From Burkholderiales bacterium (GTDB taxonomy: Bacteria; Pseudomonadota; Gammaproteobacteria; Burkholderiales; Casimicrobiaceae): 64,000 nt of DNA. Below, in pieces: positions 38,162-47,588 of the stretch. The DNA lies in contig JAEUPL010000027.1 of NCBI GenBank assembly GCA_016790165.1, positions 21,985-85,984 on the forward strand, read 5' to 3'. The translations under genes and the position numbers were made by a program. Positions within the stretch are counted from its first letter, which is position 1. The number at the start of each line of letters is the position of its first letter. Below the pieces are notes generated by a model, which saw only the letters and a list, made by a program, of their open reading frames with translations, was not told where the DNA came from and searched no databases.

Positions 38162-40735
38162 TTAGCGGTCCGTCGCGGCTGGTACAGTTGGCTCGCACCG
38201 CAGCGCACCCGGCTGCGTCGCAGCGTGAGCGACGACGCGGACCCCCGTAATCGTGATGGCGAACGAGTCCTGCGTACGTAGCGCGAACGGCACCTCCACT
38301 CGGCGCAAGTTTGCGCCGCGCGCGGCAAAGCATGCGAGCGGGACATTGAGCGTGCGCGAACCCGATGCCGCCGTCGATATGGCCTGAGTCACGTCAAGCT
38401 CGGCGCGGCACAGGGGGCCGCATTCCATTTCAACTTTCACCGCAGACCTGGGTGCCATCTGCACTGAGTATTCCAGGAGCAACGACGCGTCGGGGAAATT
38501 GCTCAGGGCCGCGCGCGACCGCGAAGCAAAGGTCAGTCGGGCTGCACCGAGCCAGGTGACTTTGGCTGCACGCCGCCCCTCACCGGTTGATACGGATTCG
38601 TAGCGGATCGCGGGCTGCGCCACGGGCGCCTGGGCGACGGTACCTGCATCATTGCTCACGTAATGCGTTTGCCACTGCTGCGCCGCGACCGACAACTGCA
38701 CGCCGTAAGGGCGCTGCGCGTGCTGGTCGAAAATGGTTAGTTCGCTCTCCGCTGCACAGCCGCCGGTTCGAGTATCCTCCTCCATTATCGGCAGCGCCTT
38801 CGGCTCGCGATAACTCATGCCGCCACCGAGGCCAAATCGGTCTGATTTCACGGCAGGATGAGGCACCTTCGCCGGCGGACACGTCATCGTCGGCCAAGAA
38901 AACGGCAGCCGCCCGCGGAAATCGATACCAGGGCGACGACCGTCATGATCGTCGTGCACGAGCACATCGGCAATGCCACCGCCTTCAGTGCCCGGCAGCC
39001 ATGCCGCGACAAACGCGTCGGAGCGATTTAGCAGGTCGTTGACGTACAGCGGGCGTCCCGAAAGAAGTACCGTCACCACCGGCACGCCTCGACCGGCCAC
39101 ACGCTGCAGTACGGCGAGATCCTCAGGATAGCGGCTGCTATGACGAAGGGTGTCCGACGGCGGCAAGTCGCCGTTGACTTCGGCATAGGGCGTCTCGCCA
39201 AGCACGGCAACCACGGCGTCGAAGCGCTTCACGTCAATGCCCTCTGCACTCTCGGCGAGCACGACCTGCTGGGCCCCTAGCGCCTCTCGCAGCCCCGCAA
39301 AAATGGTCTGCCCCGTCGGGAAATCAGAATTGCTGTTGCCGGTGCCTTGCCAACTGAGCGTCCAGCCACCAGTTTGCATCTCGAAATTGTCGGCCCCCTT
39401 GCCAACAACCAGCACCCGCTTGCCGCGTGACAGCGGCAACGTCTGCTGGTTGTTCTTCAGCAACACGAGGGACTCACGGACCGCACGACGAGCGAGTTCG
39501 CGCGCCTGCAACGCACTCTCATCGCCCGCGACGCTGCTAGTCGATGGCCTACGGTCAATCACACCCGCACGCAACTTGACGCGGAGGATTCGCGACACGG
39601 CGTCATCGATGCGCGCCAAGGGAATCTCGCCACGCTGCACCTGAGCGACCGTATTTCGGATGAAATCGCGCCACTGATGGGGCACCATCACCATGTCGAT
39701 GCCCGCGTTGATCGCCGCCGCACAGCTCGCGTTGTTGCAACCGGCCACGTGACCAATGCCATTCCAGTCAGAGACAATGAAACCGTCAAAGCCCCATTGC
39801 GTCTTCAGTACATCAGTCAGCAGCGTCCTGTCACCGTGCACGCGGCCGTGATCAACGCCCGTACCGTGATCAATCCAGTGGTGCAGCGAGGCCATGACTG
39901 TCTGCACATTCGCCTTGAGCGCGCGACGGAAGCCTTGTCCGTGGACAGCCTCCAGCTCTGCAAGTGTCGCCGTGGTGACGCCGAGGTCAACCCCGTCTTG
40001 CGTGCCACCGTCACCGATAAAGTGTTTCGCGGTGGCAATGACGTTGGTGTCGCCGACCAAGTCGCCCTGCATCGCGCGCACAATGGCGTCGGCATAGTCA
40101 GCGACGACAGCGGGATCGGCAGAGAAGCTCTCGTAGGTGCGGCCCCATCGAACGTCCTGCGCCACCGCGAGCGTCGGTGCGAAAGCCCACTGCACGCCAG
40201 TCGCCCGCACCGCACGAGCCGTTGCAGCCGCCACCTCGGCCGCCAATTTGCTGCTTCTTGCCGCGCCCAGGCCAATGTTGTGCGGAAAAATCGTCGCGCC
40301 GTACACACTGTTGTTACCGTGCACAGCGTCGCTCCCCCAGAGCGGCCGCAGTTTGACCGGGACAGCACCGACCATCACCGTCGGTGCGGATTCGTAGTAC
40401 GCATCGGCGAGTTTGACCCAATCCTGAGCGCGCGCATACTTGTCGCCATGCGGTCGTGACCCACCGCCGTTGAGCACAGCACCGAGGGCGTATTTCGCAA
40501 CGTCCGAAGGAGAGGCCGCCCCGATTTCGGCCTGTGTCATCTGCCCAATTTTTTGTTCGAGGGACATCGCGGCAACCAACTGCTGCACGCGGGCCTCGAT
40601 TTCGGCTGGTGCGAGCGCACGTGACGTAGTGACTTCCGCAGAACGCGCATATGCAGGCATGCCGCCCGCGCATCCCATCACGACCATGACAATCACACCC
40701 AATCCGCGTAATGTCGGGGAGCACAAAATCTGCAT
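38162..40735 (-). CDS. Exo-beta-glucosidase, glycoside hydrolase family 3, exported
   Basis: An 857-residue GH3 enzyme that removes terminal glucose from beta-glucans or cello-oligosaccharides. A lipoprotein-like signal (MVVMGCAGG) precedes the mature part, so it is likely periplasmic. The barrel has KIGQMTQAEIG, KHFIGDGGTQDG and the nucleophile Asp in GFIVSDWNGIGH; the second domain has ESLVLLKNN and PEDLAVLQRV. After RFGLGGGMSY comes a ~150-residue C-terminal beta domain (ending near VRVVAHAA) like the galactose-binding-like domain of ExoP. The start MQILCSP at 40735 is chosen because upstream sequence is not signal-like. Confidence 0.92.
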   Translation of the reverse strand: MQILCSPTLRGLGVIVMVVMGCAGGMPAYARSAEVTTSRALAPAEIEARVQQLVAAMSLEQKIGQMTQAEIGAASPSDVAKYALGAVLNGGGSRPHGDKYARAQDWVKLADAYYESAPTVMVGAVPVKLRPLWGSDAVHGNNSVYGATIFPHNIGLGAARSSKLAAEVAAATARAVRATGVQWAFAPTLAVAQDVRWGRTYESFSADPAVVADYADAIVRAMQGDLVGDTNVIATAKHFIGDGGTQDGVDLGVTTATLAELEAVHGQGFRRALKANVQTVMASLHHWIDHGTGVDHGRVHGDRTLLTDVLKTQWGFDGFIVSDWNGIGHVAGCNNASCAAAINAGIDMVMVPHQWRDFIRNTVAQVQRGEIPLARIDDAVSRILRVKLRAGVIDRRPSTSSVAGDESALQARELARRAVRESLVLLKNNQQTLPLSRGKRVLVVGKGADNFEMQTGGWTLSWQGTGNSNSDFPTGQTIFAGLREALGAQQVVLAESAEGIDVKRFDAVVAVLGETPYAEVNGDLPPSDTLRHSSRYPEDLAVLQRVAGRGVPVVTVLLSGRPLYVNDLLNRSDAFVAAWLPGTEGGGIADVLVHDDHDGRRPGIDFRGRLPFSWPTMTCPPAKVPHPAVKSDRFGLGGGMSYREPKALPIMEEDTRTGGCAAESELTIFDQHAQRPYGVQLSVAAQQWQTHYVSNDAGTVAQAPVAQPAIRYESVSTGEGRRAAKVTWLGAARLTFASRSRAALSNFPDASLLLEYSVQMAPRSAVKVEMECGPLCRAELDVTQAISTAASGSRTLNVPLACFAARGANLRRVEVPFALRTQDSFAITITGVRVVAHAATQPGALRCEPTVPAATDR

Positions 40736-40967
40736 GGTGCCATCTACGATACGACGCGCGGCAAGTCGGGTCAAACGGACGCAGCCGATGTGCTCGCGAA
40801 ACGGAGAGTTGCAACTTGGAGAAAAAAAGGCCGTGCAGCAGCGCCGCAACGGCCGGATGCGCATAACCGACTGAGAAGAGAATGTCGGCGATGCCAGAGC
40901 CACAATTCAGTGTCGCCGGACGATTCTCGCGGGGGTATATCGCAAGAGATCGCTCGGCGTGTGCACA

Positions 40968-43733
40968 CTAGAGTTTGTAACTCACTCCCAGGAAAACCTG
41001 TCGACCATAGGTCTCGTAGCGCTCGGGGGCGATCACGTCGCCAAAACCGTTGCCCTGGCGCGTTGCGTAAGGCGCGTTGGTGAGGTTCTTGCCCTGCAAC
41101 ACGACGCCGAGTCCCTTGAACTGACCTGACTTGAATTCGTAGCCAATTTGAGCGTCTACAGTGCGCTCCGCGAGAATCTCTTCAAACGAACGCGCGTTGT
41201 GCAGGCCGTTGATCTCTCCACGGAACGGCGAGCGGTACGTGTAGTTGACGCGCGCTGCAAAGCCACCCTTCTCATAGTACAGGGTGGAACTGGCCGTCAC
41301 CCCCGAGAGGCCTGGCAATTTCTGGCTGGTACCCGGCCCGTTCGGCGACACGCTGCTATCAACATGTGAAATTCCGAAGAGCGCACCAAACCCATTCAGC
41401 GCTGGGTGTAGCAACGAGCCCTCAAGCGCGCCACTAAACTCTACGCCGCGGACAAAACCACCGTTGCCATTCATTGGGCGCTCGAAAATCCCCAGATTGC
41501 TGGGCGGCGAAAGCGCAGTCGTGTTCCGGATGCCGGTAAAGTCGTAGATCAGCTTCTGCTTGTAGATGTACGTGTCCAGATTTTTGTAGAAACCCGCGAG
41601 CGCGTAATAGCTGCGCTTGCCAAGGTACTTTTCAAAGGACAGATCAAACGACTTGGCACGCCACGGCTCGAGCTGCGGGTTGCCACCATTCCCGCTCCAG
41701 GTCGGCGTTCCAGTGGCACTGATGCTAACGTCAGCACCGGCACGCATGTCGTCAATGCGAGCGCGCGACATTGACTGGGAAGCGCCGACACGCAGATAGC
41801 GATCACTGCCGAAGTCAAACTTCACGTTCAGGCTGGGCAGAACGTCGTTGTAACTGGTGCCGCGCGTGGTTTCCGAGATCACGCTACTGAGCTTCGAGTA
41901 GCCGTGCGAGCTTTGTTTGGTATGGATGAACTGGGCACCCAAGTTGCCGGAAACCGGAATCGCACCGACATTCGCGTCAAAGTTGACCTTCGCAAATGCC
42001 GTCGTGACCTTTTCGCTCACCTCATAGTTTCGAGCGATGATCTGGTCGACGGCTTGCGGGCTCAGTGTGTAGTACCGACCAAGCACACCCATCACGTCAT
42101 AAGTGAGAACACCTGGTACACCGGCAAATCCCAGCCCGGTCGGCGCCCGCAACAAGTCCGCGGCCACCGCAACGGGCGCGCGTCCGTTGTTCAGCACGGC
42201 CTTCAACTCGTTCATTTCGCGCGCCTTGTATCGATCCGCGTAGTCGATACCCATATCCAGCGAAGTAAACCAGCCACTCAATGTTCGTTTCGCATCCAGA
42301 CGGAATGCTTTGATTTCGTCCTTTACCTTCGGCATTTTCCACAGGCCATCCTGGCCCCAGCCCATGCCATCGGTCAGCAAAATTTTGGTCGGATCTGCGT
42401 AGTTCAGGCTGTTGGAAGTCATACGCATGGGTCCGGACAACGGCACCTCAATGCGCGCAGAGCTGAACGTCGCGGCGTTCGCGTACGTCTCGATGACGTT
42501 CTCGCTACGGTCCGCACGCGAGTAGCTAAGGTCCCCGGTTACGGTCCACCCGTCGCCGAGCTTCAATTTCGTATTCCAGCCGATCGACTTCAGTTCGTCG
42601 TCGCGAGTATTCAGATCGTTGCGTACCAAGTTATTAAGGTTGGCAACATCAGCCCCTGTCACCAGCGTCGCGTTGCCCACGGCTGTACGTGAGATATTGC
42701 TGTAGGCGAAGCCCGGTTTCTTGTTGTTGGCGTTGCCATCCCAACCCTCGCCAAGGAAGCCCATCAAGCCGACGACCGACTCGTCTTTCTTGAACTTCGA
42801 GTAGTAGACGTCGACCATGCTGTGCAAGTTCGCGCTGGGCTTGTACTCGAGAACGCCAAGCAAGCCATCGCGCTTCTGCTTGCGTGACCACGCCCAGTTC
42901 TCGAAGCCACTGAGCACCGTGTCACCATCGGCCAGGCCGGTCGGCTTGCAGCGGTCAGCGCACCACGAGGGCCGAGGCATTGTCTGGAAGCCCCAGGCCT
43001 TGTAGCGCTCGTCCTGACCGGGGGAGTCGAGATGGGCATAGCCGAGCGCGACACCGACGGTGTTGTTAGCGAACTGATCGATATACGAAGCGCTGATCCG
43101 GTTGCCGGTCGCGCTGCTGCCAGCCACGAGAGCACCGTTGGAATTGTGCTCACCACGGACATTCAACACGATTTGCCGACCGCGAATGTCAAGCGGGCGA
43201 ATGGTGCGCAAGTCAACCGAGCCGGCTATTCCACCCCCGACAAAGCCGGCGTCGGCCGACTTGTTGACAACCGCGCTGTTAATCAACTCCGAAGGAAACT
43301 GGTCGTACTCGACGCCACGATTGTCGCCAGTGGTCACCTGCTGCCGCCCGTTCAGGGTTGTGCCAACAAAGTCCGGCCCCAAGCCGCGCAACGCGATCAC
43401 CTGCGCACGGCCTCCAACACGCTGGGCCGCAAGCCCCGGCAACCGAGCGAGGGACTCCGCGATGCTGACATCGGGCAGTTTGCCAATCTCCTCCGCCGAC
43501 ACCACCTCGACGATGTTGTCCGAATTCTTCTTGACCGCAACCGACGTCTCGATGCTACGGCCCAAACCGGTAATGACAACCGTGTCCACGCGTTCCGGCG
43601 TGGACTGCTGCGCCTGAACCGCCATTGATGCGACCACCGCCAAGCACGCAGCTGCAACAGGCCGCAGGCGTGGCAATTCGATTGGGGAAGGCCGCGCAGC
43701 GGGCGACCGTCTGGCGGAATGGGGGTGGGTCAT
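40968..43733 (-). CDS. TonB-dependent receptor, oligosaccharide-uptake type
   Basis: A 921-residue outer-membrane receptor. After a long export signal (ending AVQAQ near residue 42) comes a TonB box DTVVITG, the plug domain (SIAESLARLPGLAAQRVGGRAQVIALRGLGPDF; TGDNRGVEYDQFPSELINSAVV; GIAGSVDLRTIRPLD) and a 22-strand-type barrel ending FLGVSYKL. The NRGVEYDQFPSEL and GSVDLRT blocks mark the Xanthomonas-Caulobacter type TonB receptors used for sugar uptake. The start at 43733 has AGGAG upstream. It begins the minus-strand sugar operon and shares its 295-bp upstream gap with the divergent esterase; RpiR/HexR-like sites lie in that gap. Confidence 0.93.
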   Translation of the reverse strand: MTHPHSARRSPAARPSPIELPRLRPVAAACLAVVASMAVQAQQSTPERVDTVVITGLGRSIETSVAVKKNSDNIVEVVSAEEIGKLPDVSIAESLARLPGLAAQRVGGRAQVIALRGLGPDFVGTTLNGRQQVTTGDNRGVEYDQFPSELINSAVVNKSADAGFVGGGIAGSVDLRTIRPLDIRGRQIVLNVRGEHNSNGALVAGSSATGNRISASYIDQFANNTVGVALGYAHLDSPGQDERYKAWGFQTMPRPSWCADRCKPTGLADGDTVLSGFENWAWSRKQKRDGLLGVLEYKPSANLHSMVDVYYSKFKKDESVVGLMGFLGEGWDGNANNKKPGFAYSNISRTAVGNATLVTGADVANLNNLVRNDLNTRDDELKSIGWNTKLKLGDGWTVTGDLSYSRADRSENVIETYANAATFSSARIEVPLSGPMRMTSNSLNYADPTKILLTDGMGWGQDGLWKMPKVKDEIKAFRLDAKRTLSGWFTSLDMGIDYADRYKAREMNELKAVLNNGRAPVAVAADLLRAPTGLGFAGVPGVLTYDVMGVLGRYYTLSPQAVDQIIARNYEVSEKVTTAFAKVNFDANVGAIPVSGNLGAQFIHTKQSSHGYSKLSSVISETTRGTSYNDVLPSLNVKFDFGSDRYLRVGASQSMSRARIDDMRAGADVSISATGTPTWSGNGGNPQLEPWRAKSFDLSFEKYLGKRSYYALAGFYKNLDTYIYKQKLIYDFTGIRNTTALSPPSNLGIFERPMNGNGGFVRGVEFSGALEGSLLHPALNGFGALFGISHVDSSVSPNGPGTSQKLPGLSGVTASSTLYYEKGGFAARVNYTYRSPFRGEINGLHNARSFEEILAERTVDAQIGYEFKSGQFKGLGVVLQGKNLTNAPYATRQGNGFGDVIAPERYETYGRQVFLGVSYKL

Positions 43734-43875
43734 CGTAGCTCTCCTTGAATCAGTGAACGCGTGCGAAATCAGCATAGGTGTGCGCGGTGGCCAACGCCCT
43801 CTCCTGCGCCGGACACTCCTCATGAATTATCGCTGCGATTTTGCGACGTACCAATGCAACGCGGTTCGATATTTG

Positions 43876-43890
43876 TGTAGTCTTGCTACT
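43876..43890. promoter_or_regulatory. HexR/RpiR-like operator TGTAGTCTTGCTACT
   Basis: This 15-mer matches the known HexR consensus TGTARTWWWWYTACA in both half-sites except the last base and two of the central A/T positions. A further ACTACA half-site follows at 43895-43900. It lies 142 bp upstream of the TonB receptor and about 140 bp upstream of the esterase. Confidence 0.5.
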
Positions 43891-43989
43891 ATCAACTACA
43901 AAACAACAGTAAGCCAAACCAAACGTATTACATCGTGGGCGCAGCAAATTTTTCGTCTCTGCGGTTGTTGTCGATGCGCCATCAATCTT

Positions 43990-44004
43990 GCTAGTCCAAC
44001 TACA
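43990..44004. promoter_or_regulatory. Weaker HexR/RpiR-like operator
   Basis: On the minus strand this reads TGTAGTTGGACTAGC: the left half-site is perfect and the right half has two mismatches. It lies 25 bp upstream of the esterase start, where a bound repressor could block transcription. Confidence 0.35.
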
Positions 44005-44028
44005 AATTCACAGCTCAGTGGCTTTTCA

Positions 44029-46110
44029 ATGCCTTACCATGTGGTCATGACTGCCGCCTTGTGGAACCCATTGCGCCGCTCCGTTCGGGTCGCCCTCCGA
44101 ATTTGCCTCTCCGTCACGCTTGCTGGTTGCTTCGCAGTAGGCGCCAGCGCCGGGCAGGCTTCCGGAATCCTGCGTCCGGCGGCGCTGTTCAGCGACGGCA
44201 TGGTGCTGCAACGCAATGCGCCGATACGCGTCTGGGGTTGGGCAACGCCCGGTGAGTCGGTCCGCGTGACTCTGCGTGGGCGAAGCACGGCCACAATGAC
44301 GGCCGCGGACGGCCGATGGCGCGTGACGTTACCCGCCATGGCGCCCGGTGGGCCGTACACGCTGGTGATCGCAGGCGCATCACGCCTGACTTTGCGCGAC
44401 GTGCTGATCGGCGATGTCTGGCTCTGCGCCGGGCAATCCAACATGGAACGCGACGTTGCGGCCTCCGGTGACGCGCGTCGGGAGGTGGCGGCGGCGCGTT
44501 TTCCGCGTATTCGGCACATCAAGGTAAGCCACCGCGCCCGTTTCACGCCCCAGGACGACGTGGTGACAACGGGATGGCGCCGCGCGACACCGGATGCTGT
44601 CGGCGCTTTCAGTGCAGCGGGTTACTACTTTGCGCGGGATGTGCATGCGGCAACCAGTGTGCCGATCGGCTTGATCAACGTGGCGTGGGGCGGCACCTTC
44701 ATCGAAACCTGGATGAGTCCGGCGCTCGCACGCCGTGACCATGCCCTCCTGCCCTGGGTGCAAACCATGCCCGTGAGTAACGCCGAGCACGCCACCGCGC
44801 GACAGCAACGCGCACAGGCACAGATTGATCGCTGGCAAAAGCCGCTCGACTTCGATCCGGATGCGGCAATGCCGCCATGGTTCAGCGCCACCCATGATGA
44901 CCGTGGCTGGTCCGAACTGGCTGTCCCGGCACCTTGGGAACGGCAGGGACTGCGTGGCTTCGATGGCTACGTCTGGTACCGCCGCACGGTCACGCTGACG
45001 GACGAACAGGCAGCCGGGCCCGCCTCGCTGAGTCTGGGCATGATTGACGACTGCGACGACACGTGGGTCAATGGCTGGCGCGTCGGTGGGCGCTGCGGCT
45101 GGGACACCCCGCGAAGCTACGATGTCCCCGCCGGGATGCTGCACGGCGGCGACAACGTGCTCGCTGTGCGTGTGACCGACACCGGCGGCGACGGTGGCTT
45201 TCACGGCGAGGCAAACCGCGTCTACCTGCAAACGGCCACCGCGCGCACCCCGCTTGCCGGCCGCTGGCGCGCGCGCGTCGAGGCGCCGCTCGCACCCGAT
45301 CCGACGCGCGCCCCGCATGCAAATGATCTGCCGACGCTGGCTTACAACGGCATGATTCACCCATTGCGCGACCTAGCCGTTCGCGGCGTGCTCTGGTATC
45401 AGGGCGAGTCCAATGTTTCGCGTTCCGCCGCGTACGCAACCGCGTTTCGCGCGCTCATCGCTGATTGGCGAGTCACGTGGCAGCGGCCTGATATGCCGTT
45501 CTACTTCGTGCAGCTTGCTGCATTTCTGCCGCTGCAACGAAACAATCTTCAGCACAGCGATTGGGCAAACTTGCGCGACGCGCAGGCACAGGCGCTACGG
45601 CTGCCGCACACCGGCATGGCGAGCGCCATCGACATCGGGGACGCAGACGACATTCACCCCGCCAACAAGCAGGATGTCGGTCGGCGACTTGCGGGAATTG
45701 CGCTCACCGACAACTATCGCCTCGTCCCGCGCGCGCCGCAGCCTCGATTTCATCACGCGCTGGTGCGGTCGGTCGCGAGTGCTTCGCATCGACGTGCCGC
45801 TGAGCTTGCGCTCAGTTTCGTGCCTGCGCCCGCCTCACTCGCTACCCGAGACGGCAAGGCGCCACGCGGCTTTGCTGTGGCGGGCGTCGACCAAGTGTTC
45901 CACGCGGCACAGGCGCGCATTGAGCGACGACGGGGCGGCGATCACATTGTCGTGTGGTCCGACGCCGTTGCTGCGCCCGTCGCTGTGCGCTACGCCTGGG
46001 TGGACAACCCGAGTGAGGCCAATCTCATTGAGCCATCCGGCCTGCCGATCCCCCCCTTTCGCAGCGACGCGTGGCCACTGCTGGATCGGGCCGATGGTTT
46101 CATGCCGTAG
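44029..46110 (+). CDS. Sialate O-acetylesterase-like SGNH esterase with inserted GH2N domain
   Basis: A 693-residue exported protein (lipobox-like LAGC after a hydrophobic stretch). Two half SASA (SGNH) segments surround a sugar-binding insert: WLCAGQSNMERDV holds the nucleophile Ser, then a GH2 N-terminal jelly-roll (DDRGWSELAVPAPWERQGLRGFDGYVWYRRTV; CDDTWVNGWRVGG; NVLAVRVTDTGGDGGF), then LWYQGESNVS and the catalytic Asp/His in DADDIHPANK. This layout is that of bacterial 9-O-acetylesterases found in polysaccharide loci, which deacetylate glycans. The start 44029 is uncertain; ATG 44047 also works. It is divergent from the TonB receptor and probably co-regulated. Confidence 0.85.
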   Translation: MPYHVVMTAALWNPLRRSVRVALRICLSVTLAGCFAVGASAGQASGILRPAALFSDGMVLQRNAPIRVWGWATPGESVRVTLRGRSTATMTAADGRWRVTLPAMAPGGPYTLVIAGASRLTLRDVLIGDVWLCAGQSNMERDVAASGDARREVAAARFPRIRHIKVSHRARFTPQDDVVTTGWRRATPDAVGAFSAAGYYFARDVHAATSVPIGLINVAWGGTFIETWMSPALARRDHALLPWVQTMPVSNAEHATARQQRAQAQIDRWQKPLDFDPDAAMPPWFSATHDDRGWSELAVPAPWERQGLRGFDGYVWYRRTVTLTDEQAAGPASLSLGMIDDCDDTWVNGWRVGGRCGWDTPRSYDVPAGMLHGGDNVLAVRVTDTGGDGGFHGEANRVYLQTATARTPLAGRWRARVEAPLAPDPTRAPHANDLPTLAYNGMIHPLRDLAVRGVLWYQGESNVSRSAAYATAFRALIADWRVTWQRPDMPFYFVQLAAFLPLQRNNLQHSDWANLRDAQAQALRLPHTGMASAIDIGDADDIHPANKQDVGRRLAGIALTDNYRLVPRAPQPRFHHALVRSVASASHRRAAELALSFVPAPASLATRDGKAPRGFAVAGVDQVFHAAQARIERRRGGDHIVVWSDAVAAPVAVRYAWVDNPSEANLIEPSGLPIPPFRSDAWPLLDRADGFMP

Positions 46111-46127
46111 CGTCCCACTGATTCGCG

Positions 46128-47447
46128 TCAGCGCTCGCCCGCTACCAGAAACGGCATATTGACGTGCGCGGCCGCGCCCTTGCCGTCGTACACGTAGCCG
46201 AATAGACGATACGCACCGGGTTCACGCGGCGCGGTGAATGGCGTGTCGGCGCGGCTGGCGTGGTCGACGAGGTTACGCAGCGTGGGGGGACGGATTTCCG
46301 GATCGCCGCCTTCCTTAAGGTCGCGGCTTTCTTCCATGATTTCCCAACGATAGGTCAGTGCGTCGCCGTCGGCGTCGGTTGCTTCAATGCGCGCGCTTGC
46401 GCGTTGACCGGGGCGCAGGCGAATGTTCTGCGCGGCGGTTTTGCCGTCGAGCGTGGCGCTCACCAGGCGCGGGCTACGATTGGGTGGCGGCGTGCCTTTC
46501 CAGATTTCGTGCATCACATCAACGGTGGCGGTTTTTTCACCGCTGTCGAGGAACATGCCGTACCACGTGGGGGTGCGTTCCTGTTTTTGCTCCCAGAGAA
46601 AAACGAACGAACCGAGGCATTGCGTGGCGTCCGGGCGGATGGCTGCGTTGAAGCGCTGGCGATAGAAATCCGCCTTGGTGCTGCTGTCGTTCTCAATCGG
46701 TGCGCCCCATTCGGTTTTGGGCACTTCCCAGTGCCCCGTCGCGCCCCATTCGGTGACGAGATAGGGACGCGTCCAGCCAGATTCTTTGAGGTAGCGCGGC
46801 AGGTTGACGATGTCGGCGTACATCTGCACGCCGAGCACATCCAGATCCGGCGCGCGTGACTTGATGTGATCGACCACGTCTTTGTTGATGCCCGCGAGCG
46901 TGGTCATGGTCGGATGGTGCGGGTCAATCTCGTGGATCATGCGCGAGATGTCGTTGACCGCGTTCCACACTTTGGGGTTTTTGCTGTTTAGGTTGAGCTC
47001 GTTGCCGATGCTCCACAGAATCAGCGCCGGATGATCCTTGAGCGCGAGTACTTCGCTTTTCACCTGCTCGAACTGGCGGCGCACATCGTCGGCGTTGTCG
47101 TAGTTGAAGCCGTGGCGTTCGCGCGCGATCTCGATGCCCATCACGACGTAGAGCCCGTTGCCCCACGCGCGGTCGAGCACGGCGCGGCCCGAGCTCTTGC
47201 CATTCTCCGTGCGCCAGGTGCGCATCGCGTTGCCACCGTTGGCGGCGAGCGTTTCCGGGTTGCCAAATTCGAGACCCGCGCCTTTGACGTAGAACGGTTT
47301 GCCGGCGACGATGAGTTGCGATTTGCCGTTGGCGGTTTGCACGCTGACGTGCGTAGGTCCAGGTTTTGTTTGCATCGTTTGATTGGCGCAGGCGGCAAGG
47401 GCGCACACAGTGAGGAGCGCGACGGTGGTGCGCACGACCGCGCGCAT
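46128..47447 (-). CDS. Clan-A glycoside hydrolase, GH2/GH5-like TIM barrel lipoprotein
   Basis: A retaining beta-glycosidase-type protein of about 439 residues, exported as a lipoprotein (ALAACAN, Cys20 from the chosen start). The barrel resembles the GH2 C-terminal domain: KPFYVKGAGLEFGN, AMRTWRTENGKS, the acid/base Glu in LWSIGNELNLNS and the nucleophile Glu in YLVTEWGATGHW. The last ~100 residues form a PKD-like beta domain (ARIEATDADGDALTYRWEI). The family and substrate are uncertain; a glucan role is inferred from neighbours. The start is ambiguous: ATG 47447 gives a normal lipoprotein signal, ATG 47510 a longer N-terminus. It converges on the esterase, 17 bp apart. Confidence 0.75.
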   Translation of the reverse strand: MRAVVRTTVALLTVCALAACANQTMQTKPGPTHVSVQTANGKSQLIVAGKPFYVKGAGLEFGNPETLAANGGNAMRTWRTENGKSSGRAVLDRAWGNGLYVVMGIEIARERHGFNYDNADDVRRQFEQVKSEVLALKDHPALILWSIGNELNLNSKNPKVWNAVNDISRMIHEIDPHHPTMTTLAGINKDVVDHIKSRAPDLDVLGVQMYADIVNLPRYLKESGWTRPYLVTEWGATGHWEVPKTEWGAPIENDSSTKADFYRQRFNAAIRPDATQCLGSFVFLWEQKQERTPTWYGMFLDSGEKTATVDVMHEIWKGTPPPNRSPRLVSATLDGKTAAQNIRLRPGQRASARIEATDADGDALTYRWEIMEESRDLKEGGDPEIRPPTLRNLVDHASRADTPFTAPREPGAYRLFGYVYDGKGAAAHVNMPFLVAGER

Positions 47448-47471
47448 CGCGGTACAGCTTTTTTGGTCTAT

Positions 47472-47488
47472 CGACCGTCCAGCGGTCG
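47472..47488. promoter_or_regulatory. Palindrome CGACCG-N5-CGGTCG upstream of the TIM-barrel glycosidase
   Basis: Two 6-bp perfect arms lie 25 bp upstream of the 47447 start. A related, less symmetrical copy is at 47537-47556 and a longer perfect form at 22387-22407. The position suits an operator, but no cognate regulator is identified. Confidence 0.35.
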
Positions 47489-47588
47489 TTACAGCGATAT
47501 TTTTCATCATGTTGACTTCATCAAAAAAGTGGCGACAACGACCGCCAGGCTGTCGCTTCGGGCAAAAAGCCATATCGCATGCGGCGGG